A program made the position numbers and the translations under genes. A stretch of 64,000 bases of DNA from Paramoeba atlantica. Lineage: Eukaryota; Discosea. The stretch spans positions 310,001 to 374,000 of the forward strand of contig CDRNVI010000060.1 of the NCBI GenBank assembly GCA_977017575.1, in the 5' to 3' direction. Below are positions 63,766 through 64,000 of this stretch, piece by piece. The first letter of the stretch is position 1. Each line of letters starts with the position of its first letter. The notes below the pieces were generated by a model. That model did not search any database. It was given only the letters and a program-made list of their open reading frames with translations, and was not told the origin of the DNA.

Positions 63766-64000
63766 AGTTGTCGTAGTGAACCCACGGTGGTGGTGGGGGA
63801 GTAGAGGGGGGAGGATGGAAGAGGCCGAGGCGACACGAGAGAGGGGGAGTGGGGGGATGGCACGGGAGGGGGGGATAGAAGGCGTGGAGATACGTGAGGA
63901 AGGGGGGATAGAGGGGGTGCGGAGAGAGGGGAGGGATTCGACAGAAGAGGAGGGGACGGGGGTGGTACGGTCCAGTGTGGCAGGGGAGGGGGTACGGAGG

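Overview
This window is nuclear DNA from an intron-poor, transposon-rich eukaryote, most likely a protist or alga. The evidence is housekeeping proteins found only in eukaryotes (exportin-1, 20S proteasome beta-5, ribosomal protein eS10, BUD32, the GPI mannosyltransferase PIG-M, the Brix protein RPF1). Each is encoded in one uninterrupted reading frame, up to 1181 codons, using the standard genetic code. I cannot name the lineage. One-strand gene clusters, near absence of introns, and pyrimidine tracts before several start codons recall euglenozoans and dinoflagellates, but intron-poor red algae are not excluded.

Every host-like gene lies on the minus strand, in four tight clusters plus singletons. 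Cluster 1 (0-5.8 kb): a leucine-rich-repeat (LRR) gene cut by the left edge, PIG-M, RPF1 and a possible mitochondrial ribosomal protein. Cluster 2 (9.9-12.3 kb): a short LRR gene, a basic protein and proteasome beta-5. Cluster 3 (18.7-25.4 kb): BUD32, eS10, the hexosamine-pathway enzyme GFAT and a 634-residue LRR protein. Cluster 4 (36-41 kb): exportin-1 and pyruvate dehydrogenase E1 beta. Single LRR genes lie at 33.4-34.1 and 58.4-59.6 kb, and a CorA-type metal transporter runs to the right edge. The five LRR genes form one dispersed family with a shared N-terminal cap and 23-residue repeats. They are the best candidate here for an uncharacterised secreted or surface system.

The rest is repeats. 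There is a nearly whole Tc1/mariner element (45.1-46.7 kb) with about 100-bp terminal repeats, a decayed PIF/Harbinger element (52.0-54.6 kb) and a LINE fragment (16.4-17.8 kb). Two hAT-like fragments, several TA-flanked elements nested in or abutting one another, hairpin MITEs, and a few fossil retroelement or virus-like pieces make up most of the remainder. A partial copy of the proteasome beta-5 start region lies at 49.9-51.9 kb and is itself split by a 1.27-kb element carrying a 127-codon ORF.

The housekeeping genes cover GPI-anchor synthesis, ribosome assembly, protein turnover, tRNA modification, amino-sugar supply, nuclear export and mitochondrial pyruvate oxidation. They do not form a single pathway; their clustering looks like genome organisation, not shared function.
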